Under the pieces are notes generated by a model that saw only the letters and a program-made list of their open reading frames with translations, was not told the origin of the DNA and made no database searches. DNA of 52,933 nt from the NCBI GenBank assembly GCA_902531765.1, contig CACAFC010000008.1, positions 1 through 52,933 of the forward strand, given 5' to 3'. The stretch's first letter is position 1; every line of letters starts with the position of its first letter. Positions 25,338 through 35,801 of the stretch are shown here, piece by piece. This DNA comes from an uncultured Pelagibacteraceae bacterium. GTDB taxonomy: Bacteria; Pseudomonadota; Alphaproteobacteria; Pelagibacterales; Pelagibacteraceae. The position numbers and the translations under genes are program-made.

Positions 25338-27878
25338 GTGGAAAGATATAATTTCAAGATAGTCGAAGATAAATGGCAAAAATTTTGGGACAAAAATAAA
25401 TCTTTTAAATCTGAAATAAACAGGAATAAAAAAAAATTTTATTGTTTGGAAATGTTCCCATATCCATCAGGAAAAATCCACATGGGTCATGTCAGAAATT
25501 ATACTATCGGAGATGTGCTCTCTAGATACAAAACTCTAAAAGGATTTAATGTTCTACACCCAATGGGATGGGACTCTTTTGGAATGCCAGCTGAAAATGC
25601 AGCAAAACAGAATAATTTAAACCCTAAAACTTGGACAGAAACAAACATCAAAATTATGAAATCCCAATTGAAAATGTTAGGTCTATCTATTGATTGGGAT
25701 AGAGAAATTTCAACATGTTCACCAGAATACTTCAAACATCAACAAAAGATATTTTTAGACCTTTATGATAAAGGTTTGGTTTATAGAAAGGAAAGCTATG
25801 TCAACTGGGATCCGGTTGATAAAACTGTGCTTGCTAATGAGCAAGTTATAGACGGAAAAGGTTGGAGATCCGGTGCGATAGTTGAAAGAAAAAAATTAAA
25901 TCAATGGTTTTTTAAAATTTCTCATTTTTCTGAAGAACTATTAAATAGTTTGGAAACTTTAAATGATTGGCCAGATAAAGTTAAAACAATGCAAAAAAAT
26001 TGGATTGGTAAATCATATGGGTGTGAAATTGACTTTAAAATTGAAGGTTCAGAAAACATAAAGTCAATAAAATGCTACACAACAAGACCAGATACTCTTT
26101 TTGGATTTTCCTTTTTAGCATTATCAGTTGATCATCCTCTTTCTAAATATTATGAGGATAATAAAGATTTCCAAAAATTTAAGAAGGAATGCTCAAAATC
26201 AGGGACAACAGAGGAGTCCATTGCTCAAGCAACAAAAATAGGATTTAAAACTGAGCTCACTGCCATAAATCCTCTTGAGAACAATTCAAAAGTCCCAGTT
26301 TTTTTCGCTAATTTTGTTTTAATGGACTATGGTTTTGGTGCAGTATTTGGCTGTCCAGCTCACGACCAACGAGACTTTGATTTTGCAAAAAAATATAATC
26401 TTCAAATAAAAACAGTTGTTAGACCTATTGATAAAGATGACACTTATAAAGTTGGGGATGAGGCTTATGCTGGTCCTGGCATAATCATAAATTCTAAATT
26501 TTTAAATAATTTAAATGCTCCAAATGAATCAATAAATGAAACAATAAAAATTTTAGAAGATAAAAAATTAGGTAAAAGAAAAACTAATTTTAGATTAAAA
26601 GATTGGGGAATATCAAGACAAAGATATTGGGGATGTCCTATTCCAATAGCATACGATGAAAATAACAATGTAGTAAAAATTCCAGAGGAGCTCTTACCAG
26701 TTAAACTTCCAGACGATATAGATCTTAACACTAACGGCAATCCACTTGATAGCCAGCAAAAGTGGAAGGAAGTCAAGATAAATGGAAAAAAATGTATACG
26801 TGAAACAGATACTCTAGATACATTTGTTGACTCCTCTTGGTATTACTTAAGATTTTGTTCTGCACAAAATATTAAAGAGCCATTTGATAAAAACGAATTA
26901 GATTACTGGATGCCTGTTGATCAATATATTGGGGGTGTTGAACACGCAATATTACATCTTCTTTATTCACGTTTTTTTATGAGAGCTATAAGTTTAGATA
27001 ATTCAGATATGACTTTAGAAGAACCGTTTGAAGGTTTATTCACCCAAGGTATGGTTTGTCATGAAACTTATAAAGATAAAGATAATAATTGGATTTATCC
27101 AGAGGATGTTTTCAGCAAAGACGGCAAAAGCTATTTCCTAAATAATAGCCCAACTGAAAAAGTCATTGTTGGCCCATCAGAATCGATGTCAAAATCAAAA
27201 AAAAATACTATTGATCCTGAAAAAATTATTAAAATGTATGGAGCTGATGCGGTAAGATTATTCATTTTGTCTGATAGCCCTCCAGAAAAAGACATACAAT
27301 GGTCTGATACAGGTATAAGTGCATCTTTCAAATTTCTTCAAAAATTATGGTCATTAAACGAAAAAATTATTAATAATAAAAAGAAATTCTCAAACTTTGA
27401 TAATGAACTGGAAAAATTTACAAACCAAATAATTAAAAAACTAAGTGACGACTTAGACAGATTTGGTTTTAATGTTACTATCGCTTCAATTCATAAAATT
27501 CACTCTTTTTTAAATCAACACACAAATAAAGAAGACTGGGGAAGTAATTTTCACAAAAATTATATTAATATTTTAAAGGTTATTAATCCGATAATTCCAC
27601 ATTTTTCAAATGAATGTCTTGAGAAACTAAAAATATCAACAGAAGTTATAGAATGGCCTAAAGTAGATCAAAAATATCTAGAGCAGGAAATATTCAATAT
27701 CGTTACTCAAATAAATGGTAAAAAAAGAAAAGTTTTTTCGATCAGTAAATCACTTGATAAAAAAACATTAATTGAAAATATCAAAAATGACGAGCAAATT
27801 AAAAAATACCTTGATAATAAACAAATTATAAAAACAATATATATAGAAAATAAATTAATTAACTTTATTATCAACTAA
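25338..27878 (+). CDS. leuS: Leucyl-tRNA synthetase
   Basis: Class I synthetase charging tRNA-Leu. It has 846 residues, the normal bacterial length. The HIGH motif is in [21 protein letters not shown] (about 40-60). The CP1 editing domain holds the Thr-rich [11 protein letters not shown]. The KMSKS loop reads [15 protein letters not shown] near 614-628. The gene starts with GTG at 25338, giving [17 protein letters not shown] as expected for the family. The stop overlaps the lptE start by one base (TAATG). Confidence 0.98.
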   Translation: MERYNFKIVEDKWQKFWDKNKSFKSEINRNKKKFYCLEMFPYPSGKIHMGHVRNYTIGDVLSRYKTLKGFNVLHPMGWDSFGMPAENAAKQNNLNPKTWTETNIKIMKSQLKMLGLSIDWDREISTCSPEYFKHQQKIFLDLYDKGLVYRKESYVNWDPVDKTVLANEQVIDGKGWRSGAIVERKKLNQWFFKISHFSEELLNSLETLNDWPDKVKTMQKNWIGKSYGCEIDFKIEGSENIKSIKCYTTRPDTLFGFSFLALSVDHPLSKYYEDNKDFQKFKKECSKSGTTEESIAQATKIGFKTELTAINPLENNSKVPVFFANFVLMDYGFGAVFGCPAHDQRDFDFAKKYNLQIKTVVRPIDKDDTYKVGDEAYAGPGIIINSKFLNNLNAPNESINETIKILEDKKLGKRKTNFRLKDWGISRQRYWGCPIPIAYDENNNVVKIPEELLPVKLPDDIDLNTNGNPLDSQQKWKEVKINGKKCIRETDTLDTFVDSSWYYLRFCSAQNIKEPFDKNELDYWMPVDQYIGGVEHAILHLLYSRFFMRAISLDNSDMTLEEPFEGLFTQGMVCHETYKDKDNNWIYPEDVFSKDGKSYFLNNSPTEKVIVGPSESMSKSKKNTIDPEKIIKMYGADAVRLFILSDSPPEKDIQWSDTGISASFKFLQKLWSLNEKIINNKKKFSNFDNELEKFTNQIIKKLSDDLDRFGFNVTIASIHKIHSFLNQHTNKEDWGSNFHKNYINILKVINPIIPHFSNECLEKLKISTEVIEWPKVDQKYLEQEIFNIVTQINGKKRKVFSISKSLDKKTLIENIKNDEQIKKYLDNKQIIKTIYIENKLINFIIN

Positions 27879-28348
27879 TGACAAAAAAATTTAAATATTT
27901 TTTTATTTTTTTATTTTTAATGAGCTGTGGATACACTCCAGTTTATCAAATTAAGAAAGATTCAAATTTTAAAATAGACACCATAAACTTTTCAGGAGAT
28001 AAAAATATTGGGAGGGAAATAATTAGAGGTTTAGAAAATTTTGAAGGAAATGATGCAAAAAACTTATTTGATCTTGATCTTAATACTTCAAAACAAGAAA
28101 GTATTGTTAGTAAAGATAAAAAAGGTAACGCAACTAGTTATAAATTAGTTTTAACTGTTGATGCTTTTTTCACTAACAAAACTAACAACAAAAATTATCA
28201 AAAAAAATTTACAAAAGAGACAACTTTTAATTCCAAGAATAACAAATTTGAACTTGATCAATTGAAAATTAATCTTGAGAAAAATATGATTTCTCAAATT
28301 TTACAAGATATAAATATCTTTTTAGGTATCGTCGGGAATGATATCTAA
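27878..28348 (+). CDS. lptE: LPS-assembly lipoprotein LptE
   Basis: LptE plugs the LptD barrel that inserts lipopolysaccharide into the outer membrane. It has 156 residues. The signal peptide has a lipobox LMSC with lipidated C17, followed by GYTPVYQ, the conserved start of alphaproteobacterial LptE. The rest is divergent beta-sandwich sequence. Identification rests on the leuS-lptE-holA order, conserved across proteobacteria, plus the lipobox and size. It overlaps holA by 11 bases. Confidence 0.88.
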   Translation: MTKKFKYFFIFLFLMSCGYTPVYQIKKDSNFKIDTINFSGDKNIGREIIRGLENFEGNDAKNLFDLDLNTSKQESIVSKDKKGNATSYKLVLTVDAFFTNKTNNKNYQKKFTKETTFNSKNNKFELDQLKINLEKNMISQILQDINIFLGIVGNDI

Positions 28349-29336
28349 ATATTACGAGATAGAAAAATTAAAGAATAAAACTAATTATTTTTTGTTTTAT
28401 GGCGAGAATGAAGGCCAAAAACAGGATGTAATTCAAGCTAATTTTAGTCAATTTACAAAAGATAACACCTATAAATATAATGAAAAAGATATAATTGAGA
28501 ATAAACAAGTATTTTTTGAAAATATTTATTCCAAGTCCTTTTTTGAGAATGAAAAGTTAATTTTGATATCTGATGTCTCTGACAAAATATTAAACTTAAT
28601 AGAAGAAATAATTGGATCAGACATAAATGATGTTGTTATTATTTTAATCGCAAAAAGATTGGATAAAAAATCCAAACTTAGGAATTATTTTGAAAAAGAA
28701 AGGATGGCACTAATTGTTCCTTTTTACGAAGATACTCCACAAACTCTTTTATCTATCGCAAAGAAAATTTTGTTAGAAAATAAGATTAATTTATCTTCTG
28801 AAAACATAAATTTAATCATTGAAAGATCACAAGGAGATAGAATTAGTCTTAAAAATGAACTACAAAAAATTATTAATTTAAGTCAAAACAATAAAAAATT
28901 AGAATTAGAAGATATTTTAAAATTAACAAACCTAAGCGAAAATTACAGTGCTGGAGAGCTAGTAGATAATTGTCTAAGCAAAAATAAAAAAAGAACTCTC
29001 AATATTCTTAATGAAAATATCCCATCTAGCGAGGATAATATTTTAATTTTAAGAACTTTTTTAATTAAGTTAAAAAGACTAAGAAAGTTAAGATTAAATT
29101 TGAATGAAAATAATAATATTGATCAAGTAATAAACTCATTTAAACCTCCAATATTCTGGAAGGATAAAAATATAATTAAGCAACAAATCAAAATATGGGG
29201 ATTAAATGATATTGAAACATTTATTGTAGATCTAAACAATACTGAGAGTTTAATTAAAAGAAATCCTCAAATTTCTAATCAAATCATAAACAATATGATT
29301 TTAGATAAAGTTGAAAATACTAATATCCGGATTTAA
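28338..29336 (+). CDS. holA: DNA polymerase III delta subunit
   Basis: Clamp-loader delta subunit that opens the beta sliding clamp. It has 332 residues, the standard size. The N-terminal KTNYFLFYGENEGQKQDVI resembles the degenerate P-loop region of HolA. The middle has VVIILIAKRLDKKSKLRNYFEKE, followed by the helical lid and collar domain with SQGDRISLKNELQKI. It overlaps lptE by 11 bases at its start and parB tail-to-tail by 17 bases. Confidence 0.93.
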   Translation: MISKYYEIEKLKNKTNYFLFYGENEGQKQDVIQANFSQFTKDNTYKYNEKDIIENKQVFFENIYSKSFFENEKLILISDVSDKILNLIEEIIGSDINDVVIILIAKRLDKKSKLRNYFEKERMALIVPFYEDTPQTLLSIAKKILLENKINLSSENINLIIERSQGDRISLKNELQKIINLSQNNKKLELEDILKLTNLSENYSAGELVDNCLSKNKKRTLNILNENIPSSEDNILILRTFLIKLKRLRKLRLNLNENNNIDQVINSFKPPIFWKDKNIIKQQIKIWGLNDIETFIVDLNNTESLIKRNPQISNQIINNMILDKVENTNIRI

Positions 29337-30162
29337 TTATATCAATTATCTTGTTTAATTGATCAAGCTCTTTGTAATAAAATGATATTGTGCCTTTATT
29401 GTTTTTATTGTTTTTAATAGAAACACTAAGCCCAATTTTTTCGGATATAGAGTTTTCTAGATCTCGAATATTTGAGTCTACTTTACTAGAGGTATTTCTT
29501 TTAGTTTTTCTGAATATTTTAACTAAATTTTCTGCTTGTCTAACAGATAATTTTTTTTCAATAAATTTATTTGCTAAAAATGTAGCATTATCTAGTCCTA
29601 CTAATATCTTTGCATGACCAGCTGTAATTTTTTTTTGCTCTACAAAATCAAGAACTTCTTTGGGTAAATTAAGTAATCTTAATGAGTTAGAAATATAACT
29701 TCTGCTCTTGCCTATAAATTTTGATACTTTATCTTGATCATATGCAAACTCATCTATCAATCTTTTATAGCCTTGTGCTTCCTCTAAAGGATTTAGATCG
29801 TGTCTTTGAACGTTTTCAACAATTGCAAATTCTAAAGATTTAAGATCATCAGCATCTGTAACAACTACAGGAATTTCATGAAGTCCTGCTTTTTGTGCCG
29901 CCAACCATCTTCTTTCTCCAGCTATAATCTCATATTTAGAATTGCTCGTATTAGATTTTCTAACTATAATTGGCTGAATAACACCCCGTTCTTTTATTGA
30001 ATTAACTAAATCATTTAAGTTTTCTTCATCAAAATTTTTTCTTGGTTGATATTTATTTGGGACTATCTCGACTAAACTTAGATTATTTGTTTTATTCTCA
30101 ACTTTAGTTTCACCTATTAAAGAAGATAAACCTCTACCCAACCCTTTTTTAATTTTATTCAT
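29320..30162 (-). CDS. parB: Chromosome partitioning protein ParB
   Basis: CTP-dependent DNA clamp that loads at parS and spreads to organise the origin region. It has 280 residues. The N-terminal ParA-stimulating start is KKGLGRGLSSLIGE. The CTPase/ParB domain has PNKYQPRKNFDEENLNDLV, IIAGERRWLAAQKAG (C motif with Arg pair) and VENVQRHDLNPLEEAQGY. The helix-turn-helix is VSKFIGKSRSYISNSLRLLNLP, and a C-terminal dimerisation segment follows. The start overlaps the parA stop by one base. A parS site lies about 1.4 kb upstream, in rsmG. Confidence 0.98.
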   Translation of the reverse strand: MNKIKKGLGRGLSSLIGETKVENKTNNLSLVEIVPNKYQPRKNFDEENLNDLVNSIKERGVIQPIIVRKSNTSNSKYEIIAGERRWLAAQKAGLHEIPVVVTDADDLKSLEFAIVENVQRHDLNPLEEAQGYKRLIDEFAYDQDKVSKFIGKSRSYISNSLRLLNLPKEVLDFVEQKKITAGHAKILVGLDNATFLANKFIEKKLSVRQAENLVKIFRKTKRNTSSKVDSNIRDLENSISEKIGLSVSIKNNKNNKGTISFYYKELDQLNKIIDIIKSGY

Positions 30163-30956
30163 TATGCTGCACTCCCAATTTTATTTTCCTGTGCCATAAA
30201 CTCATCGGTAAAACTATAATATGACTTACTTCCTGGACAATTCTTGTCATAAATCAATACTGGAATACCATGAGATGGCGCTTCTGATAATCTTACATTT
30301 CGAGGTATCACTGTTTGGTAAACTTTATCTTTAAAATAATCTCTCGCTTCTTGTTCTACCTGTGATGAAAGTTTATTTCTTCGATCATACATAGTTAAAA
30401 GTATGCCTTGAATCTCTAATTCAGGATTTAAATTAGTTTTGATCCTCTCAATAGTCTTCATAAGCTGTGTAAGTCCCTCTAAAGCAAAAAATTCTGTTTG
30501 TAGTGGCACAAGCAATGAATTAGATGATACTAAGGCCATTACTGTTAAAAGACTCAAAGAAGGAGGACAATCTATAAGAATATAATCATATAATCCACTA
30601 GAATCATTTAAATACGCGGTTAATTTAGCCTTAAGTATAAAGGCTCTATCACTATCACCAGCGGTCTCAACCTCCAATCCAGACAGATCTACATTCGATG
30701 ATATTAAATCAAGATTTTGAAAGTTAGTTTTTTTAATAACGTTCGAAATCGACATTGTACCATTAAGAATTCCATAAATTGTTTGATCGGATTGAGAAGT
30801 GTTGGATAATCCCAGTCCAGTGGTAGCATTCCCTTGAGGGTCTAGATCAATTACTAAAATTTTTTTACCAAGTTGTGATAATGCTGATGCTAAATTAATA
30901 ACAGTTGTTGTTTTTCCAACCCCACCCTTTTGATTAATAATTGAAATTATTTTCAT
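30162..30956 (-). CDS. parA: Chromosome partitioning ATPase ParA
   Basis: Walker-type ATPase that binds nucleoid DNA and pulls ParB-parS complexes. It has 264 residues. The deviant Walker A is INQKGGVGKTTTVINLA (about 6-22) with the signature Lys. LVIDLDPQGNATTGLG, DYILIDCPPSLSLLT and PLQTEFFALEGLTQL are ParA/Soj motifs. Its 5' end overlaps rsmG by 23 bases and its stop overlaps parB by one base, so rsmG-parA-parB are translationally linked. Confidence 0.98.
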   Translation of the reverse strand: MKIISIINQKGGVGKTTTVINLASALSQLGKKILVIDLDPQGNATTGLGLSNTSQSDQTIYGILNGTMSISNVIKKTNFQNLDLISSNVDLSGLEVETAGDSDRAFILKAKLTAYLNDSSGLYDYILIDCPPSLSLLTVMALVSSNSLLVPLQTEFFALEGLTQLMKTIERIKTNLNPELEIQGILLTMYDRRNKLSSQVEQEARDYFKDKVYQTVIPRNVRLSEAPSHGIPVLIYDKNCPGSKSYYSFTDEFMAQENKIGSAA

Positions 30957-31599
30957 GAAATTTTTTTTTTAATTTTTTGATGTTTAATATAAACGAGTCG
31001 TTACTCGTTAAACTTTTTTTTTCTTCATAATCTAAATCCCACTCCTGAAGAGTTTCATTGAGAATTTTTCTTCCACTACTTCCCATAAAAAAAATAATAT
31101 TTTTGTATTTTTTAAAATTTTCATTAACAAAGTTTAAAATGACTGGCATTGGCTTAAAAGCCCTGGACATTATTGTTCCAGTTTCAATATTTTTAAGAGA
31201 AAAAATATCTTTTTGAATTATTTCTGTATTTAGATTTAATTTTTTTGAAACTTCTCTTAGGAAAACACATTTATGATAACTTTTTTCATAAAGGTTTACT
31301 TTCATGTCATTTTTAATTTTTTTCATCACTATAGCCACTATTAATCCGGGCATTCCACCCCCTGTACCTAAATCTGAAGTTGTATTGCAATTTAAATCAA
31401 CAAAATCAATAATTTGCGCAGAATCTATAATATGACGCTCTCTTATAGCCTCTTTTTCATACATTTTTTTACTTATAATGTTAATTTTCTGATTTTTTTC
31501 CTGTATCATCGTAATTAAGCTCTCAAGCTCATTACAAGTTTCACGTGAAACATTCAAATTGGAAATTTTAGAATAAGAATTTAAAATTAAGTTATCCAT
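30934..31599 (-). CDS. rsmG: 16S rRNA (guanine-527-N7) methyltransferase RsmG
   Basis: SAM-dependent methylase of G527 in 16S rRNA. It has 221 residues. The N-terminal NVSRETCNELESLITMIQEKN is followed by the SAM loop SDLGTGGGMPGLIVAIV (about 78-94), and GTIMSRAFKPMP carries the conserved RA motif. The codons for NVSRE form the parS palindrome (see the parS feature), so this part of the gene has a double function. It overlaps mnmG by one base and parA by 23. Confidence 0.97.
   Translation of the reverse strand: MDNLILNSYSKISNLNVSRETCNELESLITMIQEKNQKINIISKKMYEKEAIRERHIIDSAQIIDFVDLNCNTTSDLGTGGGMPGLIVAIVMKKIKNDMKVNLYEKSYHKCVFLREVSKKLNLNTEIIQKDIFSLKNIETGTIMSRAFKPMPVILNFVNENFKKYKNIIFFMGSSGRKILNETLQEWDLDYEEKKSLTSNDSFILNIKKLKKKFHENNFNY
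31537..31552. other. parS centromere site inside rsmG
   Basis: AGTTTCACGTGAAACA. The inner 14 bases GTTTCACGTGAAAC (31538-31551) form a perfect palindrome. The widely conserved ParB-binding consensus is TGTTTCACGTGAAACA, so 15 of 16 positions match. It lies about 1.4 kb from parB and about 8 kb from the probable oriC, close to the parS-origin distance I recall for Caulobacter. Found by reading; I saw no second full copy in the window. Confidence 0.93.
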
Positions 31600-33470
31600 T
31601 AAGCTATATGCTTAATAGACTTTCTTTTGACGTGTGACAACAAAATATATACAGCTGCAGGAGTTATTCCATCGATTCTTAAGGCCTGACCCATGGTTTT
31701 GGGCCTTATTTCCTTGAATTTAGCTTTTACCTCATTAGAAAGGCCTGAAAATTGATCATAATCAATATTATTTGGTATTGTTAAATTCTCATCTCGTTTA
31801 AATGCTAAAATATCTGCCTTTTGTTTCTTTAAATATCCTCTGTAATGAGAGTTAATCTCAATCTGCTCATCAATTTCATTCCCATAATCAGGGATTTCAG
31901 GCCAAATAACCCTTATTTTTGTCATATCAACACTTTTTTGGGTAAGAATTTCCTCTGCTGATCTAAAAACACCGTCTTTTGCTATTTTTATTCCAAATTT
32001 ATCTGCCTTAGAGGGTGAAATGTTTAAATTAGACATTTGAAGAGATATTTTACTTAATTTATTAAATTTGTCCTCAAATAATTGTTTTCTATTATCTGTT
32101 ATTAAACCAATTTTAATTCCTTTATGAGTAAGCCTTAAGTCTGCATTATCTGACCTAAGACTTAGTCTATATTCTGCTCGAGATGTAAACATTCTATAAG
32201 GCTCAGCAACACCTTTGGTAACTAAGTCATCTATCATAACGCCAATGTATGCGTCTGATCTATCTAAAATAAAAGGTTCCATATTCTTTAAAGATAGAGC
32301 AGCATTAATTCCCGCTATGAGACCTTGAGCAGCTGCTTCCTCATAACCTGTAGTTCCATTTATTTGACCAGCAAGATAAAGATTTTTTATTTTTTTTGTC
32401 TCGAGTGTTAGAAACAGCTCTCTAGGATCAATATAATCATATTCGATAGCATATCCTGGTCTAATTACTTTTACATTCTCTAAACCCATGATATTATTGA
32501 GTATCTCATGTTGTACAACCTCAGGTAGAGATGTAGAAATGCCATTAGGGTAAATAGTATGATCATTTAGACCCTCAGGCTCTAGAAATATCTGATGTCT
32601 TGTCTTATCAGTGAATTTTACTACTTTATCCTCAATAGAGGGACAATATCTAGGACCAACACCTTGTATGCTTCCGGAATAGATTGCACTTTTAGATAAA
32701 TTCTTTGCAATTATTTTGTGAACTCTCTCGTTAGTATAAGTCATAGAACAAGAGACTTGTTTATTTAAATTTTTTTTGGTCAGAAAAGAAAAAAAATATG
32801 GGACATCATCGGCAAACTGTTTTTCCAAATTTTCAAAATTAATTGTTCTAGAATCTAACCTAGGAGGAGTCCCTGTTTTTAATCTTCCAATTTTGAAATT
32901 ATATTTTTCTAACTGTTCACTTAAGCCTGTACTCGGTTTTTCATTAAATCGTCCAGCAGGAGTTCTTTCATCACCTATATGTATCAAACCATTCAAAAAA
33001 GTGCCTGTTGTTAGGATTAACTTATTACAACTTACTTTGTTACCTTTGAGTGTTATAAATCCACTTATTTGATTTTTTTTAAAAATAAATTTTATTACAG
33101 GATCAGAAAAAATGCTTAAATTACAGTAGTTTACAAGTTTTTCTTGCATAAATTTACGATATAGTGATCTATCAGATTGTGTTCGGGGTCCTCTAACTGC
33201 AGGTCCTCTACTTCTATTTAATAATCTAAATTGTATTCCAGACTTGTCTGCTGCCTCTCCCATAACACCATCTAAAGCGTCAATTTCTCTAACCAAGTGA
33301 CCTTTACCTAAACCACCTATAGCTGGATTGCATGACATTTCCCCAATTGTATTTTTGTTATGTGTAAACAAAGCGGTATTTACACCAAGCCTTGCTGAAG
33401 CTGCAGCAGCTTCACAACCGGCATGACCGCCGCCAATAACAACTACATCAAATTGCAAATCTTTTTTCAT
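31599..33470 (-). CDS. mnmG: tRNA uridine-5-carboxymethylaminomethyl modification enzyme MnmG (GidA)
   Basis: FAD enzyme that, with MnmE, adds carboxymethylaminomethyl to wobble uridine 34. It has 623 residues. The FAD-binding loop is [21 protein letters not shown] (about 9-29). [42 protein letters not shown] and [19 protein letters not shown] are invariant family blocks. The C-terminal helical domain ends [21 protein letters not shown]. About 117 bases separate its start from the mnmE stop. This stretch contains a short AT-rich palindrome (33482-33498) but no convincing terminator. Confidence 0.98.
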   Translation of the reverse strand: MKKDLQFDVVVIGGGHAGCEAAAASARLGVNTALFTHNKNTIGEMSCNPAIGGLGKGHLVREIDALDGVMGEAADKSGIQFRLLNRSRGPAVRGPRTQSDRSLYRKFMQEKLVNYCNLSIFSDPVIKFIFKKNQISGFITLKGNKVSCNKLILTTGTFLNGLIHIGDERTPAGRFNEKPSTGLSEQLEKYNFKIGRLKTGTPPRLDSRTINFENLEKQFADDVPYFFSFLTKKNLNKQVSCSMTYTNERVHKIIAKNLSKSAIYSGSIQGVGPRYCPSIEDKVVKFTDKTRHQIFLEPEGLNDHTIYPNGISTSLPEVVQHEILNNIMGLENVKVIRPGYAIEYDYIDPRELFLTLETKKIKNLYLAGQINGTTGYEEAAAQGLIAGINAALSLKNMEPFILDRSDAYIGVMIDDLVTKGVAEPYRMFTSRAEYRLSLRSDNADLRLTHKGIKIGLITDNRKQLFEDKFNKLSKISLQMSNLNISPSKADKFGIKIAKDGVFRSAEEILTQKSVDMTKIRVIWPEIPDYGNEIDEQIEINSHYRGYLKKQKADILAFKRDENLTIPNNIDYDQFSGLSNEVKAKFKEIRPKTMGQALRIDGITPAAVYILLSHVKRKSIKHIA

Positions 33471-33587
33471 GGGCTAAATTTATATTCGATTAGAATATTT
33501 ACAAGATTTCTGTTTTTTTTCTAAAAAAAGTGTTATTTATCAACGAAAATCAGTAAAAAACTTCAGAAAAACCCCATAAAACAGCTA

Positions 33588-34919
33588 TTACTTTCCAATA
33601 CAAAAATCGTTGAAAATACTGCCTAATATCTCTTCTACATCGACTTTACCAACAATCATACCTAATTGTCTTGTCGCTAACCTTAGATCCTCAGCTCCTT
33701 TGTCGAAATCCTTTTTATCATTTTTATTTGAGAAATTATTCAAGTGATCAACACACTGCAGCAAATGTTGTCTGTGCCTTTCTCTTGTAATTAAGATATC
33801 TTCTTCAGATATAAATTTATTTTCTAAATTACTTTTTATTTTAAAAATTAGTTTATCTATATTTAGATTGTCTTTGAGTGAAATTAAAACATGATTAAAT
33901 TTTGAGATTTCAGGATCTAATTTTTCTTTCAACAGATCAGATTTGTTAATTACTAAAATCGCGTTTTTTTTTAATAAATCATTCAAAAATCCGCTTAAAT
34001 CAATACTTTTAGCATCCACCACCACTAGCTTTAAATCAGCGCTTTCTGCTTTTTTTAATGATAATTTTATCCCTTTTTTTTCAATTTCATCCTTAGAGTC
34101 TCTTATGCCTGCTGTGTCTGAAATTATAACTGGATAACCATCTATGTTTAAATGTGTCTCTACAACATCTCTTGTGGTACCAGCCATTTCAGAGACTATA
34201 GCAACTTCTCTGTTTGATAAATTATTCAATAGGCTAGACTTACCAGCATTGGTTGGTCCTACGATTGCAATTTTAAAACCTTCACGGATTATTTCTCCAA
34301 CTTTTTGATCATTCAAAATTTTCTTAATCTCATTTAAGACATTTGATGAATCCTCTTTTATCTTTTTCAAATTTTCTTCCGGTAAATCCTCCTCGGGAAA
34401 ATCTATTTTAGCTTCAACGAATGATAAAATTCTTAACAATTTCTCTCTCAACTCATTAAATTTATCTGAGGATTTTCCCTTCATCATTTTTACAGCTTGC
34501 GATCTCTGAATTTCAGTTTCTGCTGAAATCAAATCAGCTATACTTTCTGCTTTTAGTAAATTTATCTTACCGTTTTGAAAAGCGAGTTTTGTAAACTCAC
34601 CAGGGTCTGCTAGTCGACACTCTTTAATATTTGAAAGAGTATTTAAAAGCGCCTCTACTACTGCTTTACCACCATGAATGTGAATTTCGACCATATCTTC
34701 ACCTGTGTAGCTCTGTGGCCCAGGAAACCATAAAACTAGACCCTCATCTATAAGCTCAGAAGTGTTGATATTGTTTATTCTTCGAAGGGTAGCCACTCTC
34801 GGAACTGGCAGTTCATGCTTAGTCAGTAATTTTAACACTTTTGAGGAATCTAGACCTGAAATTCTCACAACAGCTACACCAGAAATGCCTGGTCCGCTAG
34901 ATAATGCATAAATTGTCAT
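33588..34919 (-). CDS. mnmE: tRNA modification GTPase MnmE (TrmE)
   Basis: Potassium-activated GTPase partner of MnmG. It has 443 residues. The N-terminal tetrahydrofolate-binding domain begins TIYALSSGPGISGVAVVRISG and continues with GEFTKLAFQNGKINL. The inserted G domain has IVGPTNAGKSSLLNNL (G1, about 212-227), MAGTTRDVV (G2), SDTAGIRDS (G3) and INKSD (G4). The C-terminus ends FNDFCIGK with the catalytic C-I/L-G-K. It is divergent from the second sulfotransferase (38 bases). Confidence 0.98.
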   Translation of the reverse strand: MTIYALSSGPGISGVAVVRISGLDSSKVLKLLTKHELPVPRVATLRRINNINTSELIDEGLVLWFPGPQSYTGEDMVEIHIHGGKAVVEALLNTLSNIKECRLADPGEFTKLAFQNGKINLLKAESIADLISAETEIQRSQAVKMMKGKSSDKFNELREKLLRILSFVEAKIDFPEEDLPEENLKKIKEDSSNVLNEIKKILNDQKVGEIIREGFKIAIVGPTNAGKSSLLNNLSNREVAIVSEMAGTTRDVVETHLNIDGYPVIISDTAGIRDSKDEIEKKGIKLSLKKAESADLKLVVVDAKSIDLSGFLNDLLKKNAILVINKSDLLKEKLDPEISKFNHVLISLKDNLNIDKLIFKIKSNLENKFISEEDILITRERHRQHLLQCVDHLNNFSNKNDKKDFDKGAEDLRLATRQLGMIVGKVDVEEILGSIFNDFCIGK

Positions 34920-34957
34920 ATAATTTGGTTTTTTATTTTATATAATTATAAACTTTT

Positions 34958-35800
34958 ATGATTATTTGGGTAGCATCATATCCGAAGAGTGGAAATACAT
35001 GGGTCAGGTCCATGATTTCTGCTTTAGTATATACAAAAAATGGAATATTTGATTTTCCTTGTATAAAAAAAATTGACCAATATCCACAAAGACGGTTTTT
35101 AGAATATTTCACGCAAGATTATAATAATATTCACGAAATCAAAAAACATTGGATTACATCTCAAGAGAGAATTAATTTAGACACTAAAATAAAATTTTTC
35201 AAGACACATCATTTAAACTGCAAAGTTGACAATTATCCTTTTACTAATAAAGAATGCACACGAGCTACGATTTATATTGTTAGAGATCCTAGAAATCTTA
35301 TTGATTCCATATCAAATCACTTCAGTAAATCTGTTGAAGAGTCCAAAAATTTTCTTCTCACATCTAAAATTCTTTCTCCTGGTAAAGAAATTGAGTTGAG
35401 AGGTGGAAACGTAGCTACATATATTGGCTCGTGGAAAGAACACTATAAGTTTTGGACAAAAGATAATGAAAATTTGTTAATTATTAAATACGAGGACTTA
35501 GTAAAAAATATACATCAAGAAATTGATAAAATTATTGCATTTCTAAGAAATTTCATTGATTTCGAGGTGTCTGATACCAAAAAAGAAAATATTATAAAAT
35601 CAACTTCCTTCGAAGCATTAAAAAAAATTGAAGATAATGGTAATTTTACAGAAAACGTTTTCGTTAAAGGAAGAAGTGAAAAAGTAAGATTCTTTAACAA
35701 AGGACCTAGCAATAATTGGCAAAAGACACTGCCAAAAGACATTCGAAAAGAGTTGGAAACTGAGCTTGATAATGAATTAAAAGAACTTGGCTATCTGTAA
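34958..35800 (+). CDS. PAPS-dependent sulfotransferase-fold protein (copy 2)
   Basis: Second sulfotransferase, also 280 residues. The P-loop is MIIWVASYPKSGNTWVRS, nearly identical to copy 1 at 18071-18913. The 3'-phosphate site is IYIVRDPRNLIDSISNH, and the C-terminal loop is GPSNNWQK. KKHWITSQE, FFKTHH, IIKYEDLVKN and FEALKKIEDNGNFTENVF align block by block with copy 1, while the intervening parts differ (HEIKKHW and ELRGGNVATYIGSWKEHY are specific). The two are divergent paralogs rather than a recent duplication. The gene is a single insert between mnmE and rho, genes that often lie close together in Alphaproteobacteria, and stands against the local strand. Substrate unknown. Confidence 0.85.
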   Translation: MIIWVASYPKSGNTWVRSMISALVYTKNGIFDFPCIKKIDQYPQRRFLEYFTQDYNNIHEIKKHWITSQERINLDTKIKFFKTHHLNCKVDNYPFTNKECTRATIYIVRDPRNLIDSISNHFSKSVEESKNFLLTSKILSPGKEIELRGGNVATYIGSWKEHYKFWTKDNENLLIIKYEDLVKNIHQEIDKIIAFLRNFIDFEVSDTKKENIIKSTSFEALKKIEDNGNFTENVFVKGRSEKVRFFNKGPSNNWQKTLPKDIRKELETELDNELKELGYL

Positions 35801-35801
35801 A

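Noticed and set aside
33482-33498. ATATTC-N5-GAATAT palindrome between mnmE and mnmG as an operator
   Set aside because: Such short AT palindromes are expected by chance at this base composition and nothing else supports a binding site.
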